Shown here: positions 53,766 to 62,292 of the stretch, one piece after another
Position numbering within the stretch: the first letter of the stretch is position 1
How the letters are laid out: the number at the start of each line of letters is the position of its first letter
Assembly: GCF_026343185.1 (NCBI RefSeq)
Contig: NZ_JAPEMA010000001.1
Span: 310,001-374,000, forward strand
Length of the DNA: 64,000 bases
Source: Streptomyces sp. NBC_00091
GTDB lineage: Bacteria; Actinomycetota; Actinomycetes; Streptomycetales; Streptomycetaceae
Direction: 5' to 3'
Notes under the pieces: generated by a model
Seen by the model: the letters and a program-made list of their open reading frames with translations, nothing else
Told to the model about the DNA's origin: nothing
The model's database searches: none
Made by a program: the position numbers and the translations under genes

Positions 53766-55121
53766 GTGCCAGCGCCGAACACCCCCAACTCCCGCCTGCG
53801 CGACACGATCAACGCCGCCGGGTGCACGTACGAGGCACTCGCCAAGGACGTGCGCCGCATCGCCGCCGAGAACGGCGAGCTGCTCCAGACCAACAAGTCG
53901 GCGATCTCCCACTGGGCGAACGGCACCCGCGCGCCGTCTGGCCGGACAGGCCCGTACCTCGCTGAAGCCCTCTCCCGTCGGCTGGGTCGCGTCGTCACCC
54001 AGACCGAGATCGGCCTCCACTCACCCGACGCGGAGCCGCTACCGGACACCGACCCCGTCACCACGGTCACGGACCTCGGCCGGGCGGACGTCGAACGCCG
54101 CCGCTTCCTCGCCATCGCAGCCTTCACCACGGCCGGCGTGGCCATGCCGCTCCTGCACGACCACGAAGCCACCTCCCGCATGCTCCGCGCCCGCACCGCC
54201 CGCACCCTCGTCGGCAGCGACGACATCGACGTCGTACGGCAGATCACCGCGGCCTTCAGCACCGCCGACGAACGCCTCGGCGGCGGCCACGGCCTGACCA
54301 CCGTCACCGCCTACCTCGCCGACACCGCAGCCCCCATGCTCCGCGGACGGTTCCCCTCAGAACCCTTACGCCGGGCCGCCTTCGGCGCCGTCGCCGAACT
54401 CGCCTACCTCGCAGGTTGGAAACACCACGACCTCGGCCACGAAGGCGCCGCCCAGCGCTACTACCAGGTCGGCTACCAGCTCGCCTGCGAAGCCGACCCC
54501 CACGGCCACGCCGCCTGGATGATGCGCGCCCTCGCCCACCAGGCCCTGAGCCTCAAGCAGCCCCACCACTGCGTCGACCTCGTCGAAGGCGCCCTCACCC
54601 GCGGCCTCGGCCACGTCGACGGCCAGACCGAAGCTCTCCTCCACATCACCCACGCCCGCGCCTACGCAGCCGTCGGCGAGAACCCCTCGGCCGCACGTGC
54701 CCTCCTCGCCGTCGAAGACGCCCTCCTGCGCGAGGACGGGCCCCAGCCCAGCTTCTCCCGCGTCAGCGGCCCAGCAGCCGGGACCGTTGCCAGCCACACC
54801 GCCCGCACGCTCACCGACCTCGCCGATCACATCGGCACCGAACAACAACACCGCGACGCCCTCACCCGCTGGGACCCGGAGAAGTACAAGCGCGTCCACG
54901 CCCTCACCCACGCCGACCTCGGAGACAGCCTCGCCGCCCAGGCCCGAGCCGACGAAGCGGTCGCCGCCTGGGCCCAGGCCCTCGCCCTCATGGAGGGCAT
55001 GACATCCGACCGCACCCGCAAGGCGATCTCCTCGATCCGCTCCACCCTCGCGGTCTACCAGCGCCGCCGCGTCCCCGGCGCCGCCGATCTCGCCCGTCGC
55101 GCCCGCGAGGCCCTCGCCTAA
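53766..55121 (+). CDS. XRE-family regulator with C-terminal TPR region
   Basis: This 451-residue protein has an N-terminal helix-turn-helix (about residues 8-60, with TNKSAISHWANGTRAPSG) and a linker with RRFLAIAAFTTAGVAMPLL, a stretch common in this Streptomyces family. TPR-like repeats follow (AGWKHHDLGHEGAAQRYYQ; HVDGQTEALLHITHARAY; LGDSLAAQARADEAVAAWAQ). Such proteins may sense peptides or partner proteins. A GTG start follows GGAGGAG. It is divergent from the four-gene operon, so it is the likely regulator, and a NUDIX gene follows in the same direction. Confidence 0.88.
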   Translation: MPAPNTPNSRLRDTINAAGCTYEALAKDVRRIAAENGELLQTNKSAISHWANGTRAPSGRTGPYLAEALSRRLGRVVTQTEIGLHSPDAEPLPDTDPVTTVTDLGRADVERRRFLAIAAFTTAGVAMPLLHDHEATSRMLRARTARTLVGSDDIDVVRQITAAFSTADERLGGGHGLTTVTAYLADTAAPMLRGRFPSEPLRRAAFGAVAELAYLAGWKHHDLGHEGAAQRYYQVGYQLACEADPHGHAAWMMRALAHQALSLKQPHHCVDLVEGALTRGLGHVDGQTEALLHITHARAYAAVGENPSAARALLAVEDALLREDGPQPSFSRVSGPAAGTVASHTARTLTDLADHIGTEQQHRDALTRWDPEKYKRVHALTHADLGDSLAAQARADEAVAAWAQALALMEGMTSDRTRKAISSIRSTLAVYQRRRVPGAADLARRAREALA

Positions 55122-55155
55122 CATGCCCAACAACCCACCCGACGAAGGGAACCCC

Positions 55156-55659
55156 GTGGCTCAGCAGACCGACGACCGCTCCCAAGCCCTCAAGCCGGCG
55201 CTCGAATCGATGACCCTGCTGGTCGCGGCCGTCATCGTCCACGACAAGACCACCAACCGCGTCGTCCTCCTCCAGCGCAGCGAGAACGCCAAGTTCGCTC
55301 AGGGCATGTGGGACCTCCCCGTCGGCAAGAGCGAGCCAGGCGAACCCATCACGGAGACCGCAGTCCGCGAGCTGCACGAGGAGACCGGCCTCACGGTAAA
55401 ACCCGAGTCTCTCAAGGTCGCCCACATCATCCACGGCGCCTGGGGCGTCGAGGCCCCCAACGGCTTCCTCACGGTCGTCTTCGCCGCCCACGAATGGACC
55501 GGCGAACCCGAGAACCGCGAACCCCGCAAGCATTCCCAGGTGCGCTGGGTCGATGCCCAAGCCGTCCCTGAAGCCTTTGTCGACACGACCGCCAGCGCCC
55601 TGCGCCACTACTTGAGCAGCGGCTCCCAGGTTTCCCTGGACGGTTGGTCGACAGCATGA
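55156..55659 (+). CDS. NUDIX hydrolase
   Basis: This 167-residue enzyme has a complete NUDIX box (GKSEPGEPITETAVRELHEE, then TGL), fitting the G-x5-E-x7-RE-U-x-EE-x-GU pattern. It hydrolyses some nucleoside diphosphate-linked compound. GTG 55156 is chosen because GAAGGGA lies 5 bases before it; ATG 55123 right after the XRE stop has none. It probably shares a transcript with the XRE-TPR gene. The 248-bp gap after it holds no gene I recognise. Confidence 0.9.
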   Translation: MAQQTDDRSQALKPALESMTLLVAAVIVHDKTTNRVVLLQRSENAKFAQGMWDLPVGKSEPGEPITETAVRELHEETGLTVKPESLKVAHIIHGAWGVEAPNGFLTVVFAAHEWTGEPENREPRKHSQVRWVDAQAVPEAFVDTTASALRHYLSSGSQVSLDGWSTA

Positions 55660-55907
55660 ACAAGGCTGTTCCGCCTCAGAAGTCGTCCGCTTTCCGAAAT
55701 GGTTGGGTTTCGGCTGATTGGGCGTGAACTCCCGCCCTTGGCAGGAGAGTTCCAGCGTGCATGCGGACAACAACAGAACCTCCCCTGCGCTCAGCCAACT
55801 CGCACTACTGAGCTACCAGGAGGTCCCGTCTTGATGCGTCGGGCCCGCTGCGATCACCCGATCAGGAACCCGCGTTCAGACTGACAGCTCGGTAAACGGG
55901 TGGCTCT

Positions 55908-56735
55908 TCAGACGCCGGTAGAGAGTGCTACGTGGCGCCAGTCGTCAAGTTCACGTCGCACCCGGTCCAGCTTCGCCTCGACACGCTCGATCGCATCCGC
56001 GCCCAACTGCAGGCGCAGCGGCGGCTCGGCAACCTCGGTGATGTCGACGATGGCCTTCGCTGCCTTCACCGGATCTCCTGGCTGGCGGCCGTCGTAGTTG
56101 GCCAGTGCCTCGCGCACCGGCCCCGCGCCGGCGACGTAGTCCACGATGGAGGCCGGTTCGACCCGCATGCTCGAGCTGTTGAGGAAGTCCGTGCGAAAGC
56201 CGCCCGGCTCCACGATCGTGACACGTACGCCCAGCGGGGCCAGCTCGCCGTGCAGCGCCTCGGAGATGCCCTCGAGGGCGAACTTCGACGCCCCGTACAA
56301 GCCCGCCGCCGGCGCCGTGGCGAAGCCACCCACGGAGCCGATGTTCAGGACATGTCCGGATCGCTGGGCGCGCAACGTCGGCAGGGTCGCCCGCAATGTG
56401 TTGAGTACGCCGAACACGTTGACGTCGAATAGAGCGCGGGCGGCTCTGTCGGACGTTTCCTCGATCGCGCCCACGAGGCCGTAGCCGGCGTTGTTGACCA
56501 CGACGTCGATCCGTCCGAACTCCGCCAGGCCGGCCTCCGCCGCGGCCGTCAACTGCCCGGGTTCGGTCACGTCCGCGTTCACCGCCAGCAAGCCGTCCGT
56601 CTTCCCCGGGTACGCCTGGCGCACCGCCGCCCCGTCCCGCGCTGTCGCGATCACGCTATGCCCGCGATCCAGCGCCTCGCGGGTGATTTCCGCGCCGAGC
56701 CCACGCGATGCACCGGTGACAAACCAAACGCTCAT
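55908..56735 (-). CDS. Short-chain dehydrogenase/reductase
   Basis: This 275-residue enzyme has the classical SDR motifs: TGASRGLGAEI (cofactor), NNAGYG, Ser in LNIGSVGG and YGASK (catalytic Tyr and Lys). Sequence style and length fit NAD(P)-dependent oxidoreductases of broad substrate range. It is divergent from the MerR gene, and SDRs paired this way are often induced by the ligand of the MerR protein. Confidence 0.92.
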   Translation of the reverse strand: MSVWFVTGASRGLGAEITREALDRGHSVIATARDGAAVRQAYPGKTDGLLAVNADVTEPGQLTAAAEAGLAEFGRIDVVVNNAGYGLVGAIEETSDRAARALFDVNVFGVLNTLRATLPTLRAQRSGHVLNIGSVGGFATAPAAGLYGASKFALEGISEALHGELAPLGVRVTIVEPGGFRTDFLNSSSMRVEPASIVDYVAGAGPVREALANYDGRQPGDPVKAAKAIVDITEVAEPPLRLQLGADAIERVEAKLDRVRRELDDWRHVALSTGV

Positions 56736-56794
56736 GTTCTCCCCTTGTTCCGATCACCTGACCGGCCGACTTGCTGACGGCTCGACGCTAGAAG

Positions 56795-56810
56795 CTAGAG
56801 TCGGGTCTAG
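56795..56810. promoter_or_regulatory. CTAGA-N6-TCTAG operator-like palindrome
   Basis: A 5-bp inverted repeat with a 6-bp spacer lies in the SDR/merR gap, next to a GCTAGAAGCTAGA direct repeat. It suits the elongated promoter spacer that MerR proteins bind. No binding data. Confidence 0.55.
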
Positions 56811-56836
56811 ATCAAGAGCTGCGTTACGGAGCGGTC

Positions 56837-57253
56837 ATGGACCTGAGCATCGGTGAAGTAGCGGAGCGCAGCGGGCTCAACATTCACGCGCTGCGGTTCT
56901 ACGAGCGGGAGGGCCTGTTCGCCAACCCGGTGCGCCGCCTGTCCAACGGCCGTCGGATCTATCACGAGGAAGATCTGGAGTGGCTGGCGATCTGCACGAA
57001 GCTGCGCTCCTCCGGCATGTCACTGGCGACGATCCGGCAGTACATCGAGCTGGCCCGCCAAGGCCCGGGCAACGAACACGAGCGACTTGAGTTGCTGCGC
57101 CGGCACGAAAACCACGTGGAGGCCCAGATCCAGGAACTGCGCGAGACCTTGAATGTGATGCGCCACAAGGTGCGGATCTACGAAGATCACCTCGCACGCG
57201 GCGAGGCCGACCAGCTCTGGAATCCGTCGCACGCGGAGACCACACAAGCCTGA
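56837..57253 (+). CDS. MerR-family transcriptional regulator
   Basis: This 138-residue regulator has the winged-helix DNA-binding domain (IGEVAERSGLNIHALRFYEREGL; NGRRIYHEEDLEWLAICTKLR) and a long dimerisation helix (HENHVEAQIQELRETLNVMRH). No Cys metal-binding site is present, so an organic ligand is more likely than a metal. It is divergent from the SDR gene and ends right where the right inverted repeat begins. Confidence 0.93.
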   Translation: MDLSIGEVAERSGLNIHALRFYEREGLFANPVRRLSNGRRIYHEEDLEWLAICTKLRSSGMSLATIRQYIELARQGPGNEHERLELLRRHENHVEAQIQELRETLNVMRHKVRIYEDHLARGEADQLWNPSHAETTQA

Positions 57254-57606
57254 GAGATGAGGAGCGCGTAGCGATCTGTCGCGCCGGGCTGCTCCGCGCA
57301 GTGTTCTGGGTGCTGTTTCGTGCGGGGTGGGCCGCTGCTGGCGCGAGGTCGGGATCTTGAGGGCCCGGATGCCCGGCGTGGCATGGCCCGGCCCCTCGCC
57401 TCATCGCTGACACGGCCGTCCCTTCAACCATGGACCGTGCCGTTCTTTTGGGGGTTTCCCGGCAGTCTTCGTTTTTCCGGGGCGGGAAGGTCTGTCAAGG
57501 GTGGCCGAAGGCCATCGCGAAGCGACGCGACGAAGGAGCGCCCTTGACAGGCCGGCACGACACGGAAGGACGATGAGACTGACGGGAAACCCCCATACCC
57601 TCCCTG
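57254..57606. repeat. Right copy of the long inverted repeat bounding the cassette
   Basis: This copy starts right after the MerR stop with GAGATGAGGAGCGCGTAGCGATCTG, the complement of the left copy's end, and runs to about 57606. It is longer than the left copy by an extra stretch near 57330-57390. The gap 57607-57656 before the lectin stop codon holds nothing further. Confidence 0.85.
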
Positions 57607-57656
57607 ATCCGGCCCGGGCGGGTCGCGCCTACGGCAGCGCCGGCGCTATCGGGCGG

Positions 57657-58124
57657 TCAGTGCCAGGTCTGGTAGGGGCTCTTCTGGGTGTGGGTGCCGC
57701 ACGGGAAGGTGCGCAGGTGGGACTGGGGGCTGTCGTCCAGGCACAGGCCGGTTGCCTGGTTGCGGAACTCGACGGCGCCGTCCGGGTAGCGGTGGACGGT
57801 CCAGCTCTCGTCCTTGGCCTTGTCGCAGGGCTGGGCCGAGGCGGTGCCCCGGGGGTGGTCGGTGAGGCAGAGGCCGGTCTTGAGGTTCCTCAGCTCGCGG
57901 GTGCCGTCGGCCCACTGGTGGACGTTCCACTTCTGGTGGTCGTTGCCCAGGCAGGAGTACGTGCGGACGCCCGCGTCGCTGTCGTCCAGGCAGGCGGACG
58001 TCGCGGCGTTGCGGAAGGTCTGGACGCTGTCGGCCGCGGCGTCGGCGGTGACGGTGGCGGTGACGGTGGTCGCCAGGGTGGCGGCGAGCAGGATGCCTGC
58101 CAGGGCGGTCGTGCGGTTGTTCAT
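57657..58124 (-). CDS. Secreted ricin-type beta-trefoil lectin
   Basis: This 155-residue exported protein has a signal peptide (MNNRTTALAGILLAATLATTV) and one beta-trefoil of three repeats with QxW-like ends (NDHQKWNVH; DESWTVH; PYQTWH). Cys pairs near CLDDSDAG and CLTDHP recur in each repeat. It should bind galactose-type sugars or cell-wall polysaccharide; no enzyme domain is attached. The ATG follows GAGGAG, 26 bp after the NlpC/P60-like gene on the same strand. Confidence 0.9.
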   Translation of the reverse strand: MNNRTTALAGILLAATLATTVTATVTADAAADSVQTFRNAATSACLDDSDAGVRTYSCLGNDHQKWNVHQWADGTRELRNLKTGLCLTDHPRGTASAQPCDKAKDESWTVHRYPDGAVEFRNQATGLCLDDSPQSHLRTFPCGTHTQKSPYQTWH

Positions 58125-58150
58125 GTCGCTCCTCGGGTGGGAAGGGGGGA

Positions 58151-58729
58151 TCAGCCGGTGATGTTGACGGGGCGGTAGGCGTGGTAGCCGTCGCGGCCGT
58201 TCACGCCGTAGGAGTGCTGCTTCCACCGCGTTCCGACGCCGCCGGCCTGCTCGTAGGACTTGTAGACGGTGTGCGCGCCGTCGGCCCAGCCGTCGAAGAT
58301 GACGACGTGGCGGTAGTCGGCGCTGTTGCTGTCGGCCTTGATGACCAGGTCGCCGGGGGCGAGGTCCTTCATCGCGATCCGGCGGGTGAAGCCGTCGTTC
58401 TTGAGGGCGACGGTGTTGGGTCCGGGGGTGCGCAGGCCCAGGGCCATGGAGACGTACCCGGAGCAGTCCTGCCGGTAGCCGTCCTTCCAGTACTTGGTCT
58501 GGCTGTACGGCACGGGGCGGCCCTTGTTGGCGGTCAGCCAGGTCTTGGCCCGCTCGAGGACCTGCGCCCGGCTGATCCGGGGAGCCGCCTCGACGGCTGC
58601 GGCGGAGGAGGCGGACGAGGCGGACGGTGCGGACGCGGGCGCCGACGGGGCGGTCAGAGCGACGGAACCCAGGCAGAGGACGGTGGTCAACGCCGCCATG
58701 GCCCAGCGACGGGTGATGTTCTCGGACAT
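58151..58729 (-). CDS. Secreted NlpC/P60-like cysteine hydrolase
   Basis: This 192-residue exported protein has a signal peptide ending near TAPSAPAS, a Ser/Ala-rich linker, then a domain with catalytic Cys (RQDCSGYVSMAL) and His (YRHVVIFDGW), as in NlpC/P60 and related amidases that cut peptide cross-links of the cell wall. A third residue of the triad is not clear by eye. It is transcribed with the lectin gene, and is divergent from the membrane-bound regulator. Confidence 0.85.
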   Translation of the reverse strand: MSENITRRWAMAALTTVLCLGSVALTAPSAPASAPSASSASSAAAVEAAPRISRAQVLERAKTWLTANKGRPVPYSQTKYWKDGYRQDCSGYVSMALGLRTPGPNTVALKNDGFTRRIAMKDLAPGDLVIKADSNSADYRHVVIFDGWADGAHTVYKSYEQAGGVGTRWKQHSYGVNGRDGYHAYRPVNITG

Positions 58730-58926
58730 GGTCGTTCTCCGGTTTCTCGTGGGGAAATTGCGCCGGTCCGCCCGCTGCCGATGAGGGCTGCGGGGCCGGC
58801 TGACCGAGAGTGTGGGGCGGCCCGCCGGGGCCTCGCAACGATGTCCCGTTTGCTTCACCGAATCCGGGATCCCTATCGTTCTGACCTGCTGGGACATGAC
58901 CATCCCGGGACCCGGAGGGGACGAAC

Positions 58927-59733
58927 ATGACGGGTGTCGACGGGCAGCAGGGCAGCCCGGGCCAACAACTGGGAAGCGCGCTCAAGGCGCTGCAGCAGCG
59001 CTCCGGCCGCACCCTGCGGTCGCTGGAGTCCGAGGTTCTGATCAGCGACTCCTCGCTGTCCCGCTACTTGCGCGGTAGCACGGTCCCGCCCTGGGCCACC
59101 GTCCGGGACCTGTGCCGGGCCCTGGGCGCGGATCCCGCGGACTACCGGGTCCTGTGGGAAGCGGCCGACCGCAGCCAGCCCAAGCCCCCGCCGGCCCCCA
59201 CCGACTCCCCGGACTCCCCGGACTCCCCGTGGCGCAGCCGCTGGACCTGGGCGGCCGGCGGCGCCGTCGCCGGGCTGCTCCTCGGCGCGGCGCTCACCTG
59301 GTTCCTCCTGCCGGCGGCCGCGCCCGCGCGGACCCCCTCGGCCACGAAGGCCGGAGCACCCGCGCCGCCGCACGACGTGGTCCGTATCTTCGTCAACCGG
59401 GCCACGGGGAGCTGCCTGGACCACAGCCTCGACCAGGGACTGCGCTCCTTCCCGCCCAACGGCATGAGCTACCAGCGATGGACCGTCCACCCCTCCCCCG
59501 ACGGCACCAGCGAACTCAGGAACCACGCCACCGGAGCCTGCCTGGAGGGCGGCGGTTCCGAGCTCCGCGCCCGGTCATGCGACGCGTCCCCCTCCCAGAA
59601 GTGGACCCTCACGACCTGGCCCGACGCATCGGTCCAGATCAAGAGCCGGACCACCGACACCTGCCTGGACGACAGCACCGCCGGTCTGCGCGCCCTGCCC
59701 TGCGACCGGTCGGACCACCAGAAGTGGGGCTGA
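58927..59733 (+). CDS. Membrane-anchored XRE regulator with extracellular ricin lectin
   Basis: This 268-residue protein joins three parts: an N-terminal cytoplasmic helix-turn-helix (about 15-75, SLESEVLISDSSLSRYLRGS), a membrane segment at about 107-131 (AAGGAVAGLLLGAALTWFLL) and an outside ricin-type beta-trefoil (about 152-268) with three QxW-type ends (YQRWTVH; SQKWTL; DHQKWG). Its lectin repeats resemble those of the nearby secreted lectin. It looks like a one-component sensor that reads a sugar outside and acts on DNA inside. The ATG lies 198 bp from the divergent NlpC/P60 gene, its likely target. Confidence 0.88.
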   Translation: MTGVDGQQGSPGQQLGSALKALQQRSGRTLRSLESEVLISDSSLSRYLRGSTVPPWATVRDLCRALGADPADYRVLWEAADRSQPKPPPAPTDSPDSPDSPWRSRWTWAAGGAVAGLLLGAALTWFLLPAAAPARTPSATKAGAPAPPHDVVRIFVNRATGSCLDHSLDQGLRSFPPNGMSYQRWTVHPSPDGTSELRNHATGACLEGGGSELRARSCDASPSQKWTLTTWPDASVQIKSRTTDTCLDDSTAGLRALPCDRSDHQKWG

Positions 59734-59811
59734 CGGTGCCCGCGCCGGCCCCGGAGGGGCGCAGACAGACATTCGACCCCCGGGGAGCAGTAGGCAGCCG
59801 GTGCTGCGGGC

Positions 59812-61026
59812 ATGGCATCAGTTGTGACCCTCCTCCGTGACATGCGCTACCCCACCCCGCACGAACTCGCCCTGGCCGGACGGGCGCTGGCGGACGAGCA
59901 CCCCGGCCGGGTGCGGATGCGGCAGGCCGGTGTCTCCCGGGGCGGGAGGCCGCTGTGGCTGCTCTCCGTCGACGGGCAGCGCGGCGGGCCGCGGGAGGTG
60001 CTCGTCGTCGCCGGGGCCCATGCCAACGAGCCCGTCGGCGGGGCGACGGCGCTGGACCTCGCGCGGCGGGTGATCCGGGCCGGGGGCGGCGGGGCGGGCT
60101 GGCACTTCCTGCTCTGCGCCGATCCGGACGGCGCCGACCTGCACCGCACGCCCCGCCCGTACTCGCTGCTGGAGTACCACCGCAACTTCTACCGTCCGCC
60201 CGGGCCCGAACAGCCCGAGTGGGCGCCCTCCTTACTCCCCCCGGACCGGCTGCCGCCCGAGACCCGGGCGCTGAGCGCGCTCCTCGCCGAGCTGCGGCCG
60301 GTCCTCCAGGTCTCCCTGCACGGAACGGATCTCGGCGGGTCCTGGGTCCAGCTCACCCGGGACGTCCCCGGGCTCGCCGAGCCCTTCGGGAAGTCGGCGG
60401 CCGAGCTGCGGATCCCGGTGGAGACCGGGGCCTCCGACGCGGCCGGCTGGACCTCTCCCGGGCCCGGGATCTTCGTGATGCCGCAGGCGGGCAGCGAGGA
60501 GACCCGGCTCAGCACCTGGTGCCACGGCGGGACCACCGCGATCGTCGAAGTACCCATGTGGGCCTCCGACCTGGTGGACGATCCGGCCCCGCATCCGGAC
60601 CCCCGGGGCGCCCTGCGCATGCTGGCGGGAAGGCTGACCGGGGACGCGGCCCGGGTGGCCGGGCTGCGGGAGGGGGTACGGGGCGCGGAGCCGGGGGCCG
60701 CCGCGCTGCTGCGGGCGGTGGACTGGACGCTCGGGCTGATCCCGCAGGTCGCCGCCGAGTGGACGGCTCCCGGGGTGCCCGCGGAGGCCACCACGGCCTC
60801 CCTCGGCAGCCTCGACGCCTTCGGGCGGCGGCTGTCGCTGCGCGCCGCCGCGATGCTGCTGCGGGTGCTGCGGGCGCAGGGGCATCCGGGGGCTCCCGGG
60901 CTGGACCGTCTGGTGACGGGGTGGTGCGAGGAGTTCTCGGCCCGCTTCCGGGCCCGCTGGGTGCCGGTGGCCACGCAGGTGGAGCACCAGTCCCGGACGG
61001 TCCTGGCCGCGTACGACTGTCTCTAG
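59812..61026 (+). CDS. M14-family zinc carboxypeptidase-like protein
   Basis: This 404-residue protein has the M14 zinc motif (VVAGAHANEPVGG; His and Glu) and the second His in QVSLHGTDLGG, with an Arg-rich EYHRNFYRPPG between. No signal peptide is visible, so it may act inside the cell. Peptidoglycan peptide or zinc-peptide cutting is a guess. The ATG at 59812 lacks a clear ribosome-binding site; ATG 59842 is the alternative. Confidence 0.85.
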   Translation: MASVVTLLRDMRYPTPHELALAGRALADEHPGRVRMRQAGVSRGGRPLWLLSVDGQRGGPREVLVVAGAHANEPVGGATALDLARRVIRAGGGGAGWHFLLCADPDGADLHRTPRPYSLLEYHRNFYRPPGPEQPEWAPSLLPPDRLPPETRALSALLAELRPVLQVSLHGTDLGGSWVQLTRDVPGLAEPFGKSAAELRIPVETGASDAAGWTSPGPGIFVMPQAGSEETRLSTWCHGGTTAIVEVPMWASDLVDDPAPHPDPRGALRMLAGRLTGDAARVAGLREGVRGAEPGAAALLRAVDWTLGLIPQVAAEWTAPGVPAEATTASLGSLDAFGRRLSLRAAAMLLRVLRAQGHPGAPGLDRLVTGWCEEFSARFRARWVPVATQVEHQSRTVLAAYDCL

Positions 61027-61033
61027 GCCTTCT

Positions 61034-61534
61034 CTAACCCAGCGTCTTGCGGCCATCGACCCGACCGGCCGGACCGACCGGCCAGGCGTAGCGGCGCTTG
61101 GGGCGGGCCGTGGCGCCGAGGCGGTCGTAGAAGCGGATGGCGCCCTCGTTCCAGTCCGGGGTCTGCCACTCGACGTGCTCGAGGCCGCGGTCCCGGGCCA
61201 GCTCGGCCACGCCGGCCATCAGCGCGGCTCCGAGGCCGTGGCCCCGGGCGTCCTCGGCGAGGTAGAGGCAGTCCATGTGGAGGTAGGGGCGGGCGTCCCA
61301 GAACGCGAACTCCTCCGAGCAGGCGGCGTATCCCGCGACGGTGCCGTCGGGGGTCTCGGCGAGGAGCACCCAGACCCGGGCGTCCTCGGCGAACAGCCGG
61401 GGGCCGAGGCGGTCGCCGAGACCGGCCGGCCGGGGGGCCGCCCTCTCGTACGCGACGTGCTCATGGATGAGCTCGGTGAGGCGCGGGAGGTCTTCGGGGC
61501 GTGCGGGGCGCACCAGGCCGGTGGTGTGGTTCAT
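61034..61534 (-). CDS. GNAT-family N-acetyltransferase
   Basis: This 166-residue protein has the GNAT core (GLVRPARPEDLPRLTELI at the start; LYLAEDARGHGLGAALMAGV as acetyl-CoA loop; NEGAIRFYDRLGA as the last motif). Its substrate is unknown. It converges on the M14 gene, with 7 bp between stop codons. Confidence 0.92.
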   Translation of the reverse strand: MNHTTGLVRPARPEDLPRLTELIHEHVAYERAAPRPAGLGDRLGPRLFAEDARVWVLLAETPDGTVAGYAACSEEFAFWDARPYLHMDCLYLAEDARGHGLGAALMAGVAELARDRGLEHVEWQTPDWNEGAIRFYDRLGATARPKRRYAWPVGPAGRVDGRKTLG

Positions 61535-61563
61535 GGATCGCCATACTGCCCCAGCCCGCCCAC

Positions 61564-61623
61564 GCCTACTCGATCCACCCCTGCTCGATCCGCGCCTACC
61601 CGATCCGCACCTGCCCGATCAGC
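61564..61623. repeat. Four tandem 15-bp units
   Basis: Units of the form N-CCTRCYCGATCCGC occur four times in the gap between the acetyltransferase and the FHA gene; the last overlaps the FHA stop codon. No function is evident. Confidence 0.7.
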
Positions 61624-62182
61624 TCTCCGAGAGCCGGAAGCTCATCTGCCCGAACCCGACCTGGTCCCCGGGCCGGACCACGGCTGCGCCGGTGACCCGT
61701 CGGCCGTTGACGGTGGTGCCGTTGGTCGAGCCGAGGTCCCTGAGCAGCCACATCCCGTCCCGCATGCTCAGCTCGGCGTGCGCCCGCGAGACGGTGTCGT
61801 GGCTGAGCCGCAGCCCGTTGCCGGGGTCGCGGCCTATCCGCAGCGGACCCGCGGCCGGGTGCGGGAACAGCAGCTTGGGCAGCCGTTCCGCCTGCCAGGC
61901 CCGGCGCACCCCGGCCGACACGGCCGAGGCCCGGCCGACCCAGCCGAACAGCCGACTCGTCCAGGGGGTTTCGGGGCCCTCGCGGGACTGGAGGTCGGCC
62001 AGCAGGACGGCGAGGTCCTCGGAGCGGCGGGCGACCAGCGCGAGTTCCATGCGGCGCAGGAAGGTGTCATGCGACAGCTTTCCGAGGGCCGCACCCTCCC
62101 TGAGCTGGCCCAGCGCCCGGTCGCGCTCCGCGTCGGAGAGCCGCGGGGCGGGGTAGGCGGGGAACTCGAAACTCGACGTCAC
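61619..62182 (-). CDS. DUF1707-FHA domain protein
   Basis: This 187-residue protein has an N-terminal DUF1707 domain (RLSDAERDRALGQLREGAALGKL) and a C-terminal FHA domain (LRIGRDPGNGLRLSHDTVSRAHAEL; LLRDLGSTNGTTVNG) that should bind phosphothreonine. It probably takes part in Ser/Thr kinase signalling. The GTG at 62180-62182 gives the usual family start but has no ribosome-binding site, so translation may be leaderless. A longer ORF from 62260 is possible. Confidence 0.88.
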   Translation of the reverse strand: MTSSFEFPAYPAPRLSDAERDRALGQLREGAALGKLSHDTFLRRMELALVARRSEDLAVLLADLQSREGPETPWTSRLFGWVGRASAVSAGVRRAWQAERLPKLLFPHPAAGPLRIGRDPGNGLRLSHDTVSRAHAELSMRDGMWLLRDLGSTNGTTVNGRRVTGAAVVRPGDQVGFGQMSFRLSES

Positions 62183-62292
62183 AGGGTGATTGTCGGCCCG
62201 TCGGGTGCGGAGTGTCCAGAACTCCCCCGGCAGGCCCGGAATGATGGGCACGATACGCATGCTGGACACCGCCGGAGACGAGGGGACCGTCC

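Noticed and set aside
55785..55835. tRNA-like stretch on the minus strand (CTGGTAGCTCAGTAGTG)
   Set aside because: Only a D-arm-like piece is present; no acceptor, anticodon or T arms can be built around it.
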